Below are positions 24,924-33,790 of a DNA stretch of 50,166 nt, in pieces. The position numbers and the translations under genes are program-made. The notes under the pieces were generated by a model. The model was not told the DNA's origin. It ran no database searches and saw only the letters and a program-made list of their open reading frames with translations. Where the stretch lies: assembly GCF_000308715.1 (NCBI RefSeq), contig NZ_BAGH01000400.1:1-50166 (forward strand). Direction: 5' to 3'. Each line of letters opens with the position of its first letter. Position 1 is the stretch's first letter. Source of the DNA: Nocardia tenerifensis NBRC 101015. GTDB lineage: Bacteria > Actinomycetota > Actinomycetes > Mycobacteriales > Mycobacteriaceae.

Positions 24924-26195
24924 TCAGTTGCGCGCGTGCCGGGCTCGGCGCGGCGGCGCGACCTGCTCGCGCCTGCCGAAGGGCCGGGCGAGCACGACCG
25001 CGATGGCCGTGGTCAGCGGAACGGACAGGGCGAGCGCGATACCGCCGACGGACGAGCGGGCGATCTCGATGGCGACCGCGTCGCCGGTCAGCACGTCGCG
25101 GATGGATCGTCCGGCGACGCTGAACAGCAGCAGCAGCGGCAACGCGCCACCGGCGTAGGCGAGCACCAGGGTGTAGACGGTGCTGGCGATGTGGTCGCGG
25201 CCCACCCGCATGGCCGCCGTGAAAACCTCACGCCGCGTGGCTGTTTCGTCGATCGCGGCCAGCTCGAACGCGGCGGAGGCCTGTGTGATGGTGACGTCGT
25301 TGAGCACGCCGAGCGAGCCGATGATGAACCCGGCCAGCAGCAGCCCGGTGATGCTGACGTGCTCGAGGTAGGTGGCGACGTTGGTGTTCTGCTCCTCGGA
25401 GAGCCCGGTGAGGTGGGTCATCTCGATGGCGACCCAGGACAGCGCCGCCGCGACGAGCATGGAGGTCAGCGTGCCGAGCAGCGCCGAGCTCGTGCGCAAA
25501 TTCACCCCGTGCGCGAGATACAGCACCGCGTAGAGGATCAGCGCGCCCGCGACCAGCGCGACCGGGATCGCCGGTTTGCCGTCCAGCAGCGCGGGCAGCA
25601 GGAACATCACCAGCACGGCGAAGGCGAACACCAGCCCGAGCAGCGCCCGCAATCCGCGCCAGCGCGCCACCACGACGATCACCACCACGAACGCCACCAC
25701 GATCAGCGTCAACGGCAGCCCGCGCGAGTAGTCCTCGAACGAGTACATCGGCGTGCCGCTCGGGTCGGTCTGGCGCACCAGCCGGATCTTGTCCCCGGCG
25801 TGCAGATCGGGTTGCCCTGGGCCGGGCGGGATTTCGAACAGCGTCTTGTTGCCCTTGTGCGGCCCGGACTCGATGTCGATCAGGCTGCGCTGGCAGGTGT
25901 AGGCGTTGTTGCGCGGCGCCTCGGGCTTCTCGACGAACACCTTGCCGATCGAGGCGCTGCCGCAGGGCCCGACGTCCTGCATGACGACCGTGCCCGCCTC
26001 GGTCTGCACCGCGCCGCCGCCCGCGTTCTGCATCGGCAGCGGGATGTCGATGTGCTGCTCGCTCGGCCACAGCAGCACCGTGCCGAGCAAGACGAGAACG
26101 CCGATGACGGTGAGCAATCCGACGACGACGCGCGCGGCGGTGTGTCCGATCGCGATCGGACCGGAGTGGTCGTGGTGGTGGTGATGCTCGCTCAT
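24924..26195 (-). CDS. YibE/F family membrane protein with His-rich N-terminus
   Basis: 423 residues beginning MSEHHHHHDHSG, a potential metal-binding cluster. One membrane helix follows (about 20-42), then an extracytoplasmic segment (about 45-150, with two cysteines), then about seven more helices (SLPLTLIVVAFVVVIVVVAR onward). The family signature region VLNDVTITQASAAFELA is at about 304-320. YibE/F proteins are widespread multipass membrane proteins of unknown function. A duplicated G-rich motif resembling metal-sensor operators lies 230-285 bases upstream. Together with the His cluster this hints at metal handling, which is inference. Confidence 0.85.
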   Translation of the reverse strand: MSEHHHHHDHSGPIAIGHTAARVVVGLLTVIGVLVLLGTVLLWPSEQHIDIPLPMQNAGGGAVQTEAGTVVMQDVGPCGSASIGKVFVEKPEAPRNNAYTCQRSLIDIESGPHKGNKTLFEIPPGPGQPDLHAGDKIRLVRQTDPSGTPMYSFEDYSRGLPLTLIVVAFVVVIVVVARWRGLRALLGLVFAFAVLVMFLLPALLDGKPAIPVALVAGALILYAVLYLAHGVNLRTSSALLGTLTSMLVAAALSWVAIEMTHLTGLSEEQNTNVATYLEHVSITGLLLAGFIIGSLGVLNDVTITQASAAFELAAIDETATRREVFTAAMRVGRDHIASTVYTLVLAYAGGALPLLLLFSVAGRSIRDVLTGDAVAIEIARSSVGGIALALSVPLTTAIAVVLARPFGRREQVAPPRRARHARN

Positions 26196-26634
26196 GGCTG
26201 CGCGGGGCTCCTACCCAGTCGGTCGGTATTCGCTGGGAGGTTCCCAGCGGGCAGGAACGGCTGTTCAGCCGGAGTCGGCTGCCCGCAGCAGAGCTTAAAG
26301 GATTTCATTTTCAAAAGCCGGGCGGCGAACCGGAGAGGCGGGGCCGGAGTCGGCGCTGCGGCCGGAGAGGGGTTCGGAGGGGGCGGCGGAGAGCAGGGGG
26401 ATGTCTCCGCCGCCCACAGGCCGGCGGCCCAGGGGGGTAGGCGGCCGAACCCGAGATCGAGTTAACCCAGGGGGGTAGGCAACTCGATCGGGCACTCGAA
26501 AGTGCCGAGTCCTACTGTACACAAAAGTACTCGTTATGCGCTAGCTAGTCTCCAAACTTCCCATATATCTCAACATTCGGTCGGTTTAGGAGCTATAAGC
26601 GGGGCGACGCGGGTGCCGGAGGCGGCTCGCCAGA
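26196..26634. other. Intergenic region upstream of yibE/F-type gene
   Basis: Besides the listed G-rich repeats, there is a small hairpin (GGCACT 26491-26496 with AGTGCC 26501-26506, loop CGAA). An AT-rich part at about 26510-26600 could hold promoters for the minus-strand gene. No coding frame is credible. Confidence 0.6.
26428..26489 (-). promoter_or_regulatory. Duplicated CCCAGGGGGGTAGGC motif within inverted repeat
   Basis: CCCAGGGGGGTAGGC occurs at 26428-26442 and again at 26466-26480. The second copy lies in the 17-base interval between the arms GATCGAGTT (26455-26463) and AACTCGATC (26481-26489). Read on the minus strand, the core is TACCCCCCTGGG, which resembles CsoR/RcnR-family metal-sensor operators. 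Confidence 0.55.
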
Positions 26635-27891
26635 CTATTGCCGATAGCTCGACAGGAAGTTGCCGAAGCGTTCGATGGCGACCGCGAGGTCCCTGGCCCA
26701 GGGCAGCGTGACGATCCGCAGATGATCGTGCTCGGGCCAGTTGAAGCCGGTGCCCTGCACCATCAAGATCTTCTCCTGGAGCAGCAGGTCCAGGATCAGC
26801 TTCGAATCATCATGAATCTCATGGACATTCGGGTCCAGCCGGGGGAACGCGTACAGCGCGCCCTTCGGCTTCACGCACGACACACCGGGAATCATGTTGA
26901 GCCGCTCCCACGCGACGTCGCGCTGCTCGAGCAGCCGCCCACCCGGCAGGATCAGATCCTCGATGCTCTGATGACCGCCGAGCGCGACCTGAATCGCGTG
27001 CTGCGCAGGCACATTCGGGCACAGCCTGGACGAGGCGAGCAGATCGATGCCCTCTAGCAAACCCGACGCGTGATCCTTCGGGCCGGTGATAGCCAGCCAC
27101 CCAGCGCGGTACCCCGCCACCCGGTACGCCTTGGACAGTCCGTTGAAGGTCAGGCACAGCAGGTCCGGTGCGACCGAGGCCATCGAAATATGCTTGGCGT
27201 CGTCGTAGAGGATCTTGTCGTAGATCTCGTCGGCGAGCAGCAGCAGCTGATGCTTGCGCGCGATATCGGCGAGTTGCTGGAGAATTTCCGCAGAATATAC
27301 GGCGCCGGTCGGATTATTCGGATTGATCACCAGCAGAGCCTTGGTCTTGTCGGTGATCTTCGATTCCAGATCGGCGATGTCGGGCTGCCAGCCGCTCGAC
27401 TCGTCGCACAGGTAGTGCACCGGCGTGCCGCCGGCGAGGCTGGTCATCGCGGTCCACAGCGGGTAGTCGGGCGCGGGGATCAGCACCTCGTCGCCGTTGT
27501 CGAGCAGCGCCTGCATGGTGATGGTGATGAGCTCGGAGACGCCGTTGCCCAGGTAGACGCTGTCCACGTCCAGCTCGGGGAAGCCGGGCACCAGCTCGTA
27601 GCGGGTGACGATCGCGCGACGGGCCGACAGGATGCCCTTGGATTCCGAGTAGCCCTGCGCGTACGGCAGCGCGGCGATGATGTCGCGCATGATCACGTCG
27701 GGGGCCTCGAACCCGAACGGGGCCGGATTGCCGATATTGAGCTTGAGGATCCGGTGACCCTCGGCCTCCAGCCGTGCCGCGTGCGCGTGTACCGGTCCAC
27801 GAATCTCGTAGACGACGTTCTGAAGCTTCGTGGACTGCTCCAGAACGCGCGGCGGGCGATGCGGTAGATGACTTGGGCTCACCCGTCCCAT
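26635..27891 (-). CDS. PLP-dependent aminotransferase (AlaA/AspC type, Rv0337c-like)
   Basis: 418 residues of class I aminotransferase. Visible are LNIGNPAPFG (51-60), the substrate loop ALPYAQGYSESKGI (74-87), NPNNPTGAVYS (190-200), DEIYDKI (221-227) and the PLP lysine Lys254 in FNGLSKAYRVAGYRAGW. The closest recognisable group is AlaA-type glutamate-pyruvate aminotransferases, annotated aspC (Rv0337c) in M. tuberculosis, where the gene neighbours the Fe-S reductase gene. It probably makes alanine from pyruvate and glutamate; specificity cannot be read from the sequence. The first 15 or so residues are variable, so the true start could be slightly downstream. Confidence 0.93.
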   Translation of the reverse strand: MGRVSPSHLPHRPPRVLEQSTKLQNVVYEIRGPVHAHAARLEAEGHRILKLNIGNPAPFGFEAPDVIMRDIIAALPYAQGYSESKGILSARRAIVTRYELVPGFPELDVDSVYLGNGVSELITITMQALLDNGDEVLIPAPDYPLWTAMTSLAGGTPVHYLCDESSGWQPDIADLESKITDKTKALLVINPNNPTGAVYSAEILQQLADIARKHQLLLLADEIYDKILYDDAKHISMASVAPDLLCLTFNGLSKAYRVAGYRAGWLAITGPKDHASGLLEGIDLLASSRLCPNVPAQHAIQVALGGHQSIEDLILPGGRLLEQRDVAWERLNMIPGVSCVKPKGALYAFPRLDPNVHEIHDDSKLILDLLLQEKILMVQGTGFNWPEHDHLRIVTLPWARDLAVAIERFGNFLSSYRQ

Positions 27892-28000
27892 GGTGCCATC
27901 CGTCGCAAGGGGATAAACCCCCGCTGGTCAGCAATTGCCCGCATTTCGCTCCGACCGCGGGAGCATATCCGCCGCCGGGTCCGGTTATGTGACGAGAACC

Positions 28001-29395
28001 TCAGGAACCGGGGTTGCCGGGAGGTATCACCTTCGCCGCCGTGGCGCCGCAGAATTCCTCGATGCGCTCGTCGAGGAAGCGGGCCTCGACCGCGTCCCGG
28101 AAGTCCGGACCCGCGATCCGCCTGCGCACCCCGGTCAGCCGCTCCTCCAGCTGCGCGAGGCGCTTGTCCTCGGCGAGACCGAGCACCGGCCGCAGCGCCT
28201 CGGCCGCGCCGTCGAGGCTGCCGTTGAGCAGGTGCGCGGCGGCGCAGTCGACGCGGGCCAGCGACTCGGCGCCGTAGGAACGCTGATCCGACGGTCCGCT
28301 CGCGTACAGCTCGATGGCGCGCCGGGTCGCGGCGAGCGCGGCCTCGGCCTGCCCGAGATGGATGTAGGTGGCGCCCGCGTAGTACTGGGCCTTCGCGTCG
28401 TTGAAACCGAACACCCCGCCCACCTCGTCGTGCAGCGTATCGGTCTCGGCCACGCCGCGGGCTTCGTCCGCGGCGCGGATGCACCGGTCCGCCTCGGCCG
28501 AACTCCCCAGTCGCGACCAGATCCGCGCCTCGATATTGAGCAGGCGCACCTTCGCCGTCGCCGACTCGGCGAACTCCTGACCGCTCTGCGCGAGCACCAC
28601 GCCGCGCCGCGGCCGCTCCGACCAGTATTCGATCAGCGCGTGCATGCCGCGGGTCCAGGCCCGTAACCCGTTGTGGCCACATAGTTCCGAGTAGGCCCAG
28701 GCGGCTCTGATCTGCTCGCCCGCGGAGTCGTAGTAGCCGAGGTCGGTACTGGCGTTGGCGAGCAGGCCCGAGAGCGTGCCCGCCAGCAGATACAAATGGC
28801 TGGTGTCGATGGGTCGCTGATGCCCCTCCAGGAGGCGATACACGCGGCGTCGCACCCGCAGCATCTCGACCATCATCGGCACCGGCGGGACATGCACATA
28901 ATCGTTCGCGATGCGGGTGACATCGGCGTCGAGCTGTTCCAAAGTGGTGACACCCACATTCGTACTCTCGGCGTGGCCAGCGTGCTCGCTGGCCTCATGG
29001 GCAGCCGCCATGATCAGATCCCTCTCCGAAATCGCTGCTAACGCATCGCCTCTCATCGCACCTGCGTCTATGAGAGCCAGAAGGTCCGCGTCGCTCGAAT
29101 AGTGCACGCGCGCCGAATCATCGGCGGGCGCATCGATTCCAGGCGGGGTCGCTCGGTCGGCCATCGATTGATCGATCATCGACGCGAAACGTGCCCGCAC
29201 AACGTCGTCCGACCTGGCCAGGGAGGTATCGAGAGCGGCTTGATTGATCGGACGTGGATGGACTCGGACGCCGCCGGCCTCCCACTTCGACACCAGGCGT
29301 TCGTGGACTCCGAGGTGGGCCGCGAACTGCCGGATGCTCATGCGCTTGGCATCGCGAAGGGCACGGGCCTCTTTTCCTGACCATTGCCGGACCAC
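28001..29395 (-). CDS. XRE-family helix-turn-helix regulator with TPR-like sensor region
   Basis: 464 residues from GTG 29395, chosen because GGAAGGG lies 8 bases upstream and the HTH starts at once; the frame is open another 65 codons upstream with poor composition. The HTH spans about 8-50 (ALRDAKRMSIRQFAAHLGVH, then ERLVSKWEAGG). After a variable linker, the remainder (about 170-464) is helical with Ala-rich repeats of TPR-like spacing (AKAQYYAGATYIHLGQAEAA; AAHLLNGSLDGAAEALRP). Such large XRE regulators are abundant in Streptomyces and Nocardia; signals and targets are mostly unknown. Divergent from the small gene at 29601, a probable target. Confidence 0.85.
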   Translation of the reverse strand: MVRQWSGKEARALRDAKRMSIRQFAAHLGVHERLVSKWEAGGVRVHPRPINQAALDTSLARSDDVVRARFASMIDQSMADRATPPGIDAPADDSARVHYSSDADLLALIDAGAMRGDALAAISERDLIMAAAHEASEHAGHAESTNVGVTTLEQLDADVTRIANDYVHVPPVPMMVEMLRVRRRVYRLLEGHQRPIDTSHLYLLAGTLSGLLANASTDLGYYDSAGEQIRAAWAYSELCGHNGLRAWTRGMHALIEYWSERPRRGVVLAQSGQEFAESATAKVRLLNIEARIWSRLGSSAEADRCIRAADEARGVAETDTLHDEVGGVFGFNDAKAQYYAGATYIHLGQAEAALAATRRAIELYASGPSDQRSYGAESLARVDCAAAHLLNGSLDGAAEALRPVLGLAEDKRLAQLEERLTGVRRRIAGPDFRDAVEARFLDERIEEFCGATAAKVIPPGNPGS

Positions 29396-29600
29396 GATGT
29401 CATCCCTTCCGAACGAACTCTTTCCCAGGGTACGAGGGGTTTGTGAGGACGGCCACATACGAAACACAGCTGGTATCAGAGAAATCCGAAACGGAATCGA
29501 GTGACAGGGGCAGCGGAAGGGCAGCGGAAGGCGGGCGTGCGGGCAATACCGCATCGGGGTTGGGACCGGGAACCTTGACAAGGGAGGCAAGGAGTTCGCC

Positions 29601-30050
29601 GTGAATGTGGAGAAACTCAGGACTGTCGATGATTGGGTGGCGTTCTATCGGCACGAGTTCGCGCTACCGGTGGCCGAGCGTGGCGGCTTCGTCATGCTGC
29701 CGATCACCGGCCGCGTTTGCGTCGTCCACTTGCCTACCGCTCGCGCCGAGAAGGTGCGGGCCGCGCTGGAGCAGCAGGGGACCAGGGGGCCAATGCTGGC
29801 CAGGCAGATCCGGTGGAGCTTCCTCGCCGAACCGGACAGTCGGCCGGGAGCGCAGGTATTGGAGGTACTCAATCGCCTCGATATCGGCATTCCCGCCATC
29901 GGCAGTGCCGTGATGTTGCCGACCGGACTCGGACGGTGGACCCGGGAAGGGTGCTTCTGGGTATCCCCACCGAGACGCGGCGACACGCTCCCACCGCTAT
30001 CCGTCATCATCACGACGGCGCTGGCGGTGGGTGCGGGCGGCGGGGACTGA
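29601..30050 (+). CDS. Hypothetical protein divergent from XRE regulator
   Basis: 149 residues from GTG 29601 with AAGGAG 6 bases upstream. It is cytoplasmic, with no signal or membrane helix. The N-terminus (TVDDWVAFYRHEFALPVAE) looks helical. The middle (GGFVMLPITGRVCVVHLPTA) is beta-strand-like, and the C-terminal third has Gly/Pro-rich turns. I do not recognise the family. Its divergent position next to a large XRE regulator is a recurrent actinobacterial arrangement and suggests regulation by it. A terminator hairpin follows. Confidence 0.75.
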   Translation: MNVEKLRTVDDWVAFYRHEFALPVAERGGFVMLPITGRVCVVHLPTARAEKVRAALEQQGTRGPMLARQIRWSFLAEPDSRPGAQVLEVLNRLDIGIPAIGSAVMLPTGLGRWTREGCFWVSPPRRGDTLPPLSVIITTALAVGAGGGD

Positions 30051-30095
30051 TCACGCGCCGCGATCGGTTCCCGTTGCCGCCGGTGCCGGACCGGG

Positions 30096-30138
30096 CCGAG
30101 TCCGCCCCTTTTTCAGGCAGTCGACGGGGCGGACTCGG
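30096..30138. terminator. Terminator hairpin with 13-bp stem
   Basis: CCGAGTCCGCCCC (30096-30108) pairs perfectly with GGGGCGGACTCGG (30126-30138). It lies between the gene ending at 30050 and the AraC gene. Confidence 0.65.
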
Positions 30139-30196
30139 GTCGGGACTCCTTTGCCGCGCGTAGATAGGTGCCGCACAGCCGCTTTACTGTGGGGAT

Positions 30197-31039
30197 ATGG
30201 AGCGTGACCGGCTCGCCGACCTGCGCGGGACGTATCAGGTGCGCGCGCACCAGGTCGTCGCCGCGCCGTCGGCCGCCTTCGCCGGTCTGGATGTGCTGCG
30301 CTGCTTCGGTTTCGATGTCGCCGAGCCGAATCCGGTGCGGCGCAGGAAGATTCCGGGCGGCACGGTCAAGCTTGTTTTCGCGCTGGAGGGGACGTTCGAA
30401 GGGCGCGCCCTCGACCCCACCGCGCTGGTCATCGGCCTGCACGATCGGGCGGGGACGGCCGGGCACGCCGGGCGGATGCGCAGCGTCCAGGTGCAACTCG
30501 ATCCGCTGACCGCGCGACGGGTGCTCGGGGTGCCGCTGGACGAATTGCGTAACGGCGCTGTCGAACTCGGCGAACTGCACGGTCCGACGGTGCGGCGGTT
30601 GGCCGAGCGACTCGCCGAGACACCCACGTGGACAGAGTGTTTCGCGCTAGTGGCCGACTATCTTCGGGCGAGGACCGCCGAGGTGGAGGAGGACCGGGCG
30701 ATCGCGCATGCGGTCCGGGAATTGCGGCGATCGAACGGGATGCGGCCGGTGGGCGAGCTCGCTGCCGAAAGTGGTTGGAGCCCCAGGCATTTCCGGCGAG
30801 TATTCGCCGAGCAGGTCGGGCTGCCGCCGAAGGATTACAGTTCGCTGCTGCGGTTCTCGGCCGCGCTCACCGCGCTGACGCGCGACCCGCTTCGCGACAT
30901 GAGCGCTCTCGCCGGAGATTTCGGCTACTACGACCAGTCGCATCTGATCCGGGAGTTCCGCCGCTTCGCGGGTGCGCCGCCGGGACGCCTGCTGAACATG
31001 TCCTATTCGTCCAATACCGCGCCGGGCGGTGCGACGTAG
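30197..31039 (+). CDS. AraC-family transcriptional regulator
   Basis: 280 residues from ATG 30197. The N-terminal 150 residues form a beta-rich sensor domain of the type common in actinobacterial AraC proteins (KIPGGTVKLVFALEG near 50). The C-terminal two-HTH domain spans about 175-275 (LAAESGWSPRHFRRVFAEQV, GLPPKDYSSLLRF, LAGDFGYYDQSHLIREFRRF). TACTGT lies 6 bases before the ATG, so the mRNA may be leaderless; no Shine-Dalgarno is seen. The small membrane-protein gene 36 bases downstream is probably co-transcribed and may be its target. Ligand unknown. Confidence 0.9.
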   Translation: MERDRLADLRGTYQVRAHQVVAAPSAAFAGLDVLRCFGFDVAEPNPVRRRKIPGGTVKLVFALEGTFEGRALDPTALVIGLHDRAGTAGHAGRMRSVQVQLDPLTARRVLGVPLDELRNGAVELGELHGPTVRRLAERLAETPTWTECFALVADYLRARTAEVEEDRAIAHAVRELRRSNGMRPVGELAAESGWSPRHFRRVFAEQVGLPPKDYSSLLRFSAALTALTRDPLRDMSALAGDFGYYDQSHLIREFRRFAGAPPGRLLNMSYSSNTAPGGAT

Positions 31040-31075
31040 CGTTCCCCGCACCTCGACCGCGAAGGAACAGCCACG

Positions 31076-31468
31076 ATGTCCCCGATACCCGTGCGTGTGG
31101 CCGCCGCCGGCATCGCCGTGCACGCGATCAATCACGTTGTCGTGCTGATGTTCTCGCCGTTCAGCTGGAACGTCGGCACGGTTTTCCATCTCGTCTGCGC
31201 ACCGCTGTACGCGGCGCTCGTACTGCCGGTGTGGCGCGGAAGGAACTGGGCGCGGATCACCATCACGGTGCTGCTCGGCGGCCAGTTCCTCGGGCGGTTC
31301 GTCGTGTGGGCGCTGTTCCCGAGCACGGGCGCGCATCTGGCGCTGATCGGCGGGTGGGCGCTGTCGGTGGTCGTGCTCACGCTGCTGTGGGCGCCGGCGT
31401 CGACGCGCCGGTACTTTCGCGCCGCCGCGCACTCCGGGACCCGCGCGGTCACGAAAACTACCGGCTGA
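31076..31468 (+). CDS. Small four-helix membrane protein
   Basis: 130 residues with about four membrane segments (VRVAAAGIAVHAINHVVVLM; TVFHLVCAPLYAALVLPV; ITITVLLGGQFLGRFVVWAL; LIGGWALSVVVLTLLWAP) and a basic C-terminus. AAGGAA lies upstream of the ATG. It resembles small uncharacterised actinobacterial membrane proteins of the DoxX-like size class, but no diagnostic motif was seen. Probably in an operon with the AraC regulator. It ends 3 bases from the convergent dcd gene. Confidence 0.78.
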   Translation: MSPIPVRVAAAGIAVHAINHVVVLMFSPFSWNVGTVFHLVCAPLYAALVLPVWRGRNWARITITVLLGGQFLGRFVVWALFPSTGAHLALIGGWALSVVVLTLLWAPASTRRYFRAAAHSGTRAVTKTTG

Positions 31469-31471
31469 CAG

Positions 31472-32077
31472 TCACTCTCGCCCGGCGACCGCGGCGTCCA
31501 CCACGTCGGTGGGCAGCGGGAAGTTCAGGTAGGACTTCGACGGCGTCGGCCCCCGCTGCCCCTGATACTTCGAGCCCGCGACGGCGCTGCCGTACGGGTG
31601 CTCGGCGGGGCTGGTCAGCCTGAGCAGGCACAGCTGACCGATCTTCATGCCGGGCCACAGGGTGATCGGCAGGTTGGCCACGTTCGACAGCTCGAGGGTG
31701 ATGTGGCCGCTGAACCCGGGATCGATGAACCCGGCGGTCGAGTGCGTCAGCAGGCCGAGCCTGCCGAGGCTCGACTTGCCCTCCAGCCGGCCCGCCAGAT
31801 CGTCGGGCAGCGTGCACACCTCGAGGGTGGAGCCGAGCACGAACTCGCCCGGGTGCAGGACGAACGGCTCGCCCGGGGCGGGCTCGACCAGGCTGGTCAG
31901 CTCGTCCTGGCGTTGCGCCGGGTCGATGTGGGTGTAGCGGGAGTTGTCGAAGACCCGGAACATCCCGTCCAATCGCACATCGATACTCGACGGCTGGATC
32001 AGGTTTTCCAGGAGCGGCTCGACGCCGAGACGCCCAGCGGCGATCTCCGCACGGATGTCACGATCGGAAAGCAGCAC
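31472..32077 (-). CDS. dcd: dCTP deaminase (probably bifunctional, dUMP-forming)
   Basis: 201 residues from GTG 32077, which gives the family start (V/M)LLSDRDIRAEI; the longer frame upstream is not conserved-looking. Recognisable motifs are QPSSIDVRLDGMFRVF (about 29-44), HPGEFVLGSTLE, AGRLEGKSSLGRLGLLTHST (about 107-126), the catalytic stretch STAGFIDPGFSGHITLELSN with its Glu, and GSKYQGQRGPTPSKSY at the C-terminus. The sequence is close to M. tuberculosis Dcd (Rv0321), which converts dCTP directly to dUMP for thymidylate synthesis. It is about 11 residues longer at the C-terminus than that protein. Confidence 0.95.
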   Translation of the reverse strand: MLLSDRDIRAEIAAGRLGVEPLLENLIQPSSIDVRLDGMFRVFDNSRYTHIDPAQRQDELTSLVEPAPGEPFVLHPGEFVLGSTLEVCTLPDDLAGRLEGKSSLGRLGLLTHSTAGFIDPGFSGHITLELSNVANLPITLWPGMKIGQLCLLRLTSPAEHPYGSAVAGSKYQGQRGPTPSKSYLNFPLPTDVVDAAVAGRE

Positions 32078-32192
32078 GCCGAGCAGCGTAGCGCCTGTTC
32101 GTAGCGCCTCGTCGACCGCACAGTGCGAGAGCGGCCGATATCCTCGCACTCGTTCGGGCGCTGGAGCCCCGCGCAATCGAAGGGATGCCCGC

Positions 32193-32966
32193 ATGACCGA
32201 GCCCGCACTGTTCGATCTGACCGGCCACGTGTCCGTCGTCACCGGAGGCAACTCCGGCATCGGCCTCGGCTTCGCCCGCGGCCTCGCGCGGGCGGGCGCC
32301 GACGTGTGCATCGTCGGCCGCAACGCCGAACGCAATGCCGAGGCCGCCGAGATCCTGCGCGGTTACGGCGGCCGGGTGCTCGCGCTGGCCTGCGATGTCG
32401 GCGACGAGCAACAGGTGATCGACACCATCGCCCGGACGGTGGACGAGCTCGGCCGCATCGACTCGTGCTTCACCAATGCCGGTGTGATGCAGGACGGCAC
32501 GTCGTTCCTGGAGACCGACCTCGCCGAGTTCCGCCGGGTCACCTCCATCAACCTCGACGCCGCGTTCGTCACGCTGCGCGAGGCCGCCAAGGTGATGGTG
32601 GCCCAGGGTGACGGGGGCAGCCTCGTCGCGACGGCGAGTCTGGCTGCCCGCCAAGGCGTTCCGCGCGGTCAGTCCTACGCGGCGAGCAAGGCCGGGTTGA
32701 TCGCCGTCATGAACTCCATCGCCGTCGAGCTCGGCAAGCACGGCATCCGCGCCAACTCGGTGCTGCCCGGGTGGATCGAGACACCGATGACCGACGGCGT
32801 TTTCGGCTGGGACCGGTTCCGTGAGCGGGTGCGACCACGCATCCCCGCGAAGCGCTGGGGACGCCCGGACGATTTCGAGTCCGTCGCGGTGTACCTGGCG
32901 AGTCCGGCCAGCTCGTATCACACGGGAGACACGCTGATGATCGATGGCGGTTACAGCATGTTCTGA
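32193..32966 (+). CDS. Short-chain dehydrogenase/reductase
   Basis: 257 residues from ATG 32193 (GAAGGGA upstream). The NAD(P)-binding TGGNSGIGLGFARGLA motif is at about 17-32, NAG at about 96-98, catalytic Ser in VATASLAARQG (about 146), and the YxxxK pair in QSYAASKAG (about 158-166). The C-terminal GDTLMIDGGYSMF is typical of classical SDR enzymes. It resembles glucose-dehydrogenase or 3-oxoacyl-reductase-type SDRs, but the substrate is open. It heads a same-strand run with PAP2, endonuclease IV and serine hydrolase genes that need not share function. Confidence 0.92.
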   Translation: MTEPALFDLTGHVSVVTGGNSGIGLGFARGLARAGADVCIVGRNAERNAEAAEILRGYGGRVLALACDVGDEQQVIDTIARTVDELGRIDSCFTNAGVMQDGTSFLETDLAEFRRVTSINLDAAFVTLREAAKVMVAQGDGGSLVATASLAARQGVPRGQSYAASKAGLIAVMNSIAVELGKHGIRANSVLPGWIETPMTDGVFGWDRFRERVRPRIPAKRWGRPDDFESVAVYLASPASSYHTGDTLMIDGGYSMF

Positions 32967-33015
32967 GCGCGCGGTCCTCAGCCAATACTCAGCGTCCAGA
33001 TGGGATGGTGGACTG

Positions 33016-33714
33016 GTGACCTCGAATTCCGCACCGGGCCGATGGTGGAACCGAGTCCCGTTGCTCGCCCTCCCGGCCGCGGTACTGGCCGTTTTCGTCG
33101 TCGTATTGACCGTCGGCGTGCTCGGCGGCACTGGGCTCACCGCCATCGACTCGCCCGTCTCGAACTGGGCCATCGCGCATCGAAACGGCACGCTCACACC
33201 GCTGGCGATACTCGTCAGCAATCTCGGCGGCACCGTCGCGATGACCATCGTCGCGACGCTGTCGGTCATCGTCTTCGCGTGGCGCGGTTACCGGCGCGAG
33301 GCCGTGCTGGTCACCGTGGTCGGCCTCGGCTCATGGGTGCTGGTGGACGGCGGCAAGAACCTCATCGGCCGGGCGCGCCCGCCCATCGCCGAGCACATCG
33401 TCGTCAAGACCAATTACGCGTACCCGTCCGGCCACAGCCTCGGCTCCATGGCCGTGATCGGCATACTCGCCGTGCTGCTCATCCCCCGGCTGCGCCGACC
33501 GGCCATGCGCTGGATCGCGGCGATCGCCGCGGCGATTTTCGTTGCCGCCGTGGGGCTTTCGCGCATATACCTGGGCGTGCACTGGCCCACCGACGTGCTG
33601 GGCGGTTGGTCCCTCGGGGCGCTCCTGGTGCTGGTGTGCGTCGCCGGTTACCGGCTGCTCGAACGGAGACGAAGTCTCGCCGGCGGGTCGCTCTCCGGAA
33701 GCCGCGCGGGCTGA
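33016..33714 (+). CDS. PAP2-family membrane phosphatase
   Basis: 232 residues from GTG 33016; an ATG at 32944 would overlap the SDR gene and add 24 residues of poor composition. The three phosphatase signatures are KNLIGRARPP, YPSGHS and SRIYLGVHWPTDVLGG, carrying the catalytic histidines, within about six membrane helices. Members dephosphorylate lipid phosphates such as undecaprenyl pyrophosphate or phosphatidate. A role in lipid carrier recycling is likely but not specified by sequence. It lies 49 bases after the SDR gene, so co-transcription is possible. Confidence 0.88.
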   Translation: MTSNSAPGRWWNRVPLLALPAAVLAVFVVVLTVGVLGGTGLTAIDSPVSNWAIAHRNGTLTPLAILVSNLGGTVAMTIVATLSVIVFAWRGYRREAVLVTVVGLGSWVLVDGGKNLIGRARPPIAEHIVVKTNYAYPSGHSLGSMAVIGILAVLLIPRLRRPAMRWIAAIAAAIFVAAVGLSRIYLGVHWPTDVLGGWSLGALLVLVCVAGYRLLERRRSLAGGSLSGSRAG

Positions 33715-33790
33715 CGTCGGTGCCGCCGCCCGCGGGTTCGCTGGCTATCGTGGTCGGATAGCGCCGACCACAGAGGAGTTGACCGAGAGC

